This document shows, piece after piece, positions 5,375 through 5,922 of a stretch of 5,922 bases of DNA (its first letter is position 1; every line of letters starts with the position of its first letter). This DNA is from an archaeon (GTDB taxonomy: Archaea; Iainarchaeota; Iainarchaeia; Iainarchaeales; Iainarchaeaceae), in assembly GCA_024653865.1 (NCBI GenBank), contig JANLHD010000085.1, positions 1 through 5,922 of the forward strand, read 5' to 3'. Under the pieces are notes generated by a model, which did not search any database, was not told the DNA's origin, and saw only the letters and a program-made list of their open reading frames with translations. A program made the position numbers and the translations under genes.

Positions 5375-5378
5375 AGGA
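5374..5378 (+). promoter_or_regulatory. Shine-Dalgarno-like motif of the ArsR-like gene
   Basis: AAGGA, partly overlapping the previous gene's TGA, lies six bases before the ATG at 5385. It supports that start and translation as the second gene of a shared transcript. Confidence 0.5.
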
Positions 5379-5384
5379 ATCACC

Positions 5385-5922
5385 ATGACCGAAATATCCT
5401 CATTGACCACGCACGAATTCAAGGCACTCTCCTCCACCACAAGAACAGCGATACTCAAGATGCTCGGGGAGAGGAATTACACGCTTTCCGAACTTTCGGC
5501 GAAAACCGGCATGGCGGCCCCGACAGTAAAACAGCACGCCTCAATACTCATGGACTCCGGGCTAATCGAACTTTTGGACGAGGGAAGAAAATGGAAATAC
5601 TACTCGCTCACCAAAAAAGGGAAGCAAATCCTTGATTCGCGCCAAAAACAAACAAGCTTCATGCTCATACTCTCATCCGGAATAATCATAGCAATGGTCG
5701 GATTTCTCGCATTCGCAAATATTGGAACAGATTCCATGCTCGCACAAAAAACATTCAGCGGAGCCGGCACAGAAAACACATCCATAATACCGCTAATACA
5801 GGGCGAAAACATGACCCAAACAGCGGGCAAGGACGCATTGGGAATTTCAATGCCCGGGTGCAGGACCGCGGATGAAAATAGCGGGGAACAAGAGGCATGC
5901 GCCAATTCACCAACACAAGAAG
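5385..5922 (+). CDS. Membrane-anchored ArsR-like winged-helix protein (cut by window edge)
   Basis: The first 179 residues are visible. Residues about 10-85 form an ArsR-like winged helix: LSSTTRTAILKMLGERNYTLSELSAKTG, recognition helix AAPTVKQHASILMDSGLIE (44-62), and a wing RKWKYYSLTKKG (68-79). A single hydrophobic segment follows at about 92-112. The region after it is polar, with two N-glycosylation-type sequons (N131-T-S and N142-M-T) and two cysteines (C159, C172), fitting an extracellular domain. The arrangement resembles one-component sensors in which an outside domain controls a cytoplasmic DNA-binding domain, though no ligand can be named. The ATG at 5385 is preceded by AAGGA at a spacing of six bases and lies 10 bases after the 92-residue membrane protein gene. 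No stop codon is reached before the edge. Confidence 0.85.
   Translation, partial: MTEISSLTTHEFKALSSTTRTAILKMLGERNYTLSELSAKTGMAAPTVKQHASILMDSGLIELLDEGRKWKYYSLTKKGKQILDSRQKQTSFMLILSSGIIIAMVGFLAFANIGTDSMLAQKTFSGAGTENTSIIPLIQGENMTQTAGKDALGISMPGCRTADENSGEQEACANSPTQE

Overview
The window reads as a compact archaeal chromosome segment. Two proteins are archaeal replication factors (clamp loader large subunit and Orc1/Cdc6). A TATA-like box is centred about 24-29 bases before nearly every first start codon, as expected for leaderless archaeal transcripts, and genes abut or overlap by a few bases. A small-genome (DPANN-like) archaeon is plausible, but that lineage is my inference; no rRNA or other phylogenetic marker is present.

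Layout. 1-768 (minus, runs off the left edge): N-terminal 256 residues of replication factor C large subunit. 811-1953 (minus): complete Orc1/Cdc6 initiator. 1954-2260: the only long gene-free stretch, rich in inverted repeats and runs of C, between the divergent initiator gene and a small basic protein gene; it is the best candidate for a replication origin. 2261-2533 (plus): 90-residue, strongly basic, unrecognised protein. 2542-3078 (minus): two small membrane proteins (118 and 56 residues) in one transcription unit. 3079-3171: divergent promoter region. 3172-4215 (plus): 347-residue tandem-duplicated Lrp/AsnC-type regulator. 4212-5012 (minus): 266-residue protein with about seven membrane segments, overlapping the regulator tail to tail by 3 bases. 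5013-5095: second divergent promoter region. 5096-5374 (plus): 92-residue membrane protein. 5385-5922 (plus, runs off the right edge): ArsR-like winged-helix protein with a membrane segment after the DNA-binding domain.

How it fits together. The left third is a replication module: Orc1/Cdc6 marks and loads at origins, the clamp loader places PCNA, and the adjacent repeat-rich spacer could be the site on which Orc1/Cdc6 acts. The right two thirds hold two regulators interleaved with four unrecognised membrane proteins. The membrane-anchored ArsR-like protein shares a transcription unit with a small membrane protein, suggesting a surface-sensing pair. Lead genes look leaderless, while the two second-in-unit genes carry Shine-Dalgarno-like motifs. 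I saw no tRNA, rRNA, CRISPR array or insertion sequence.
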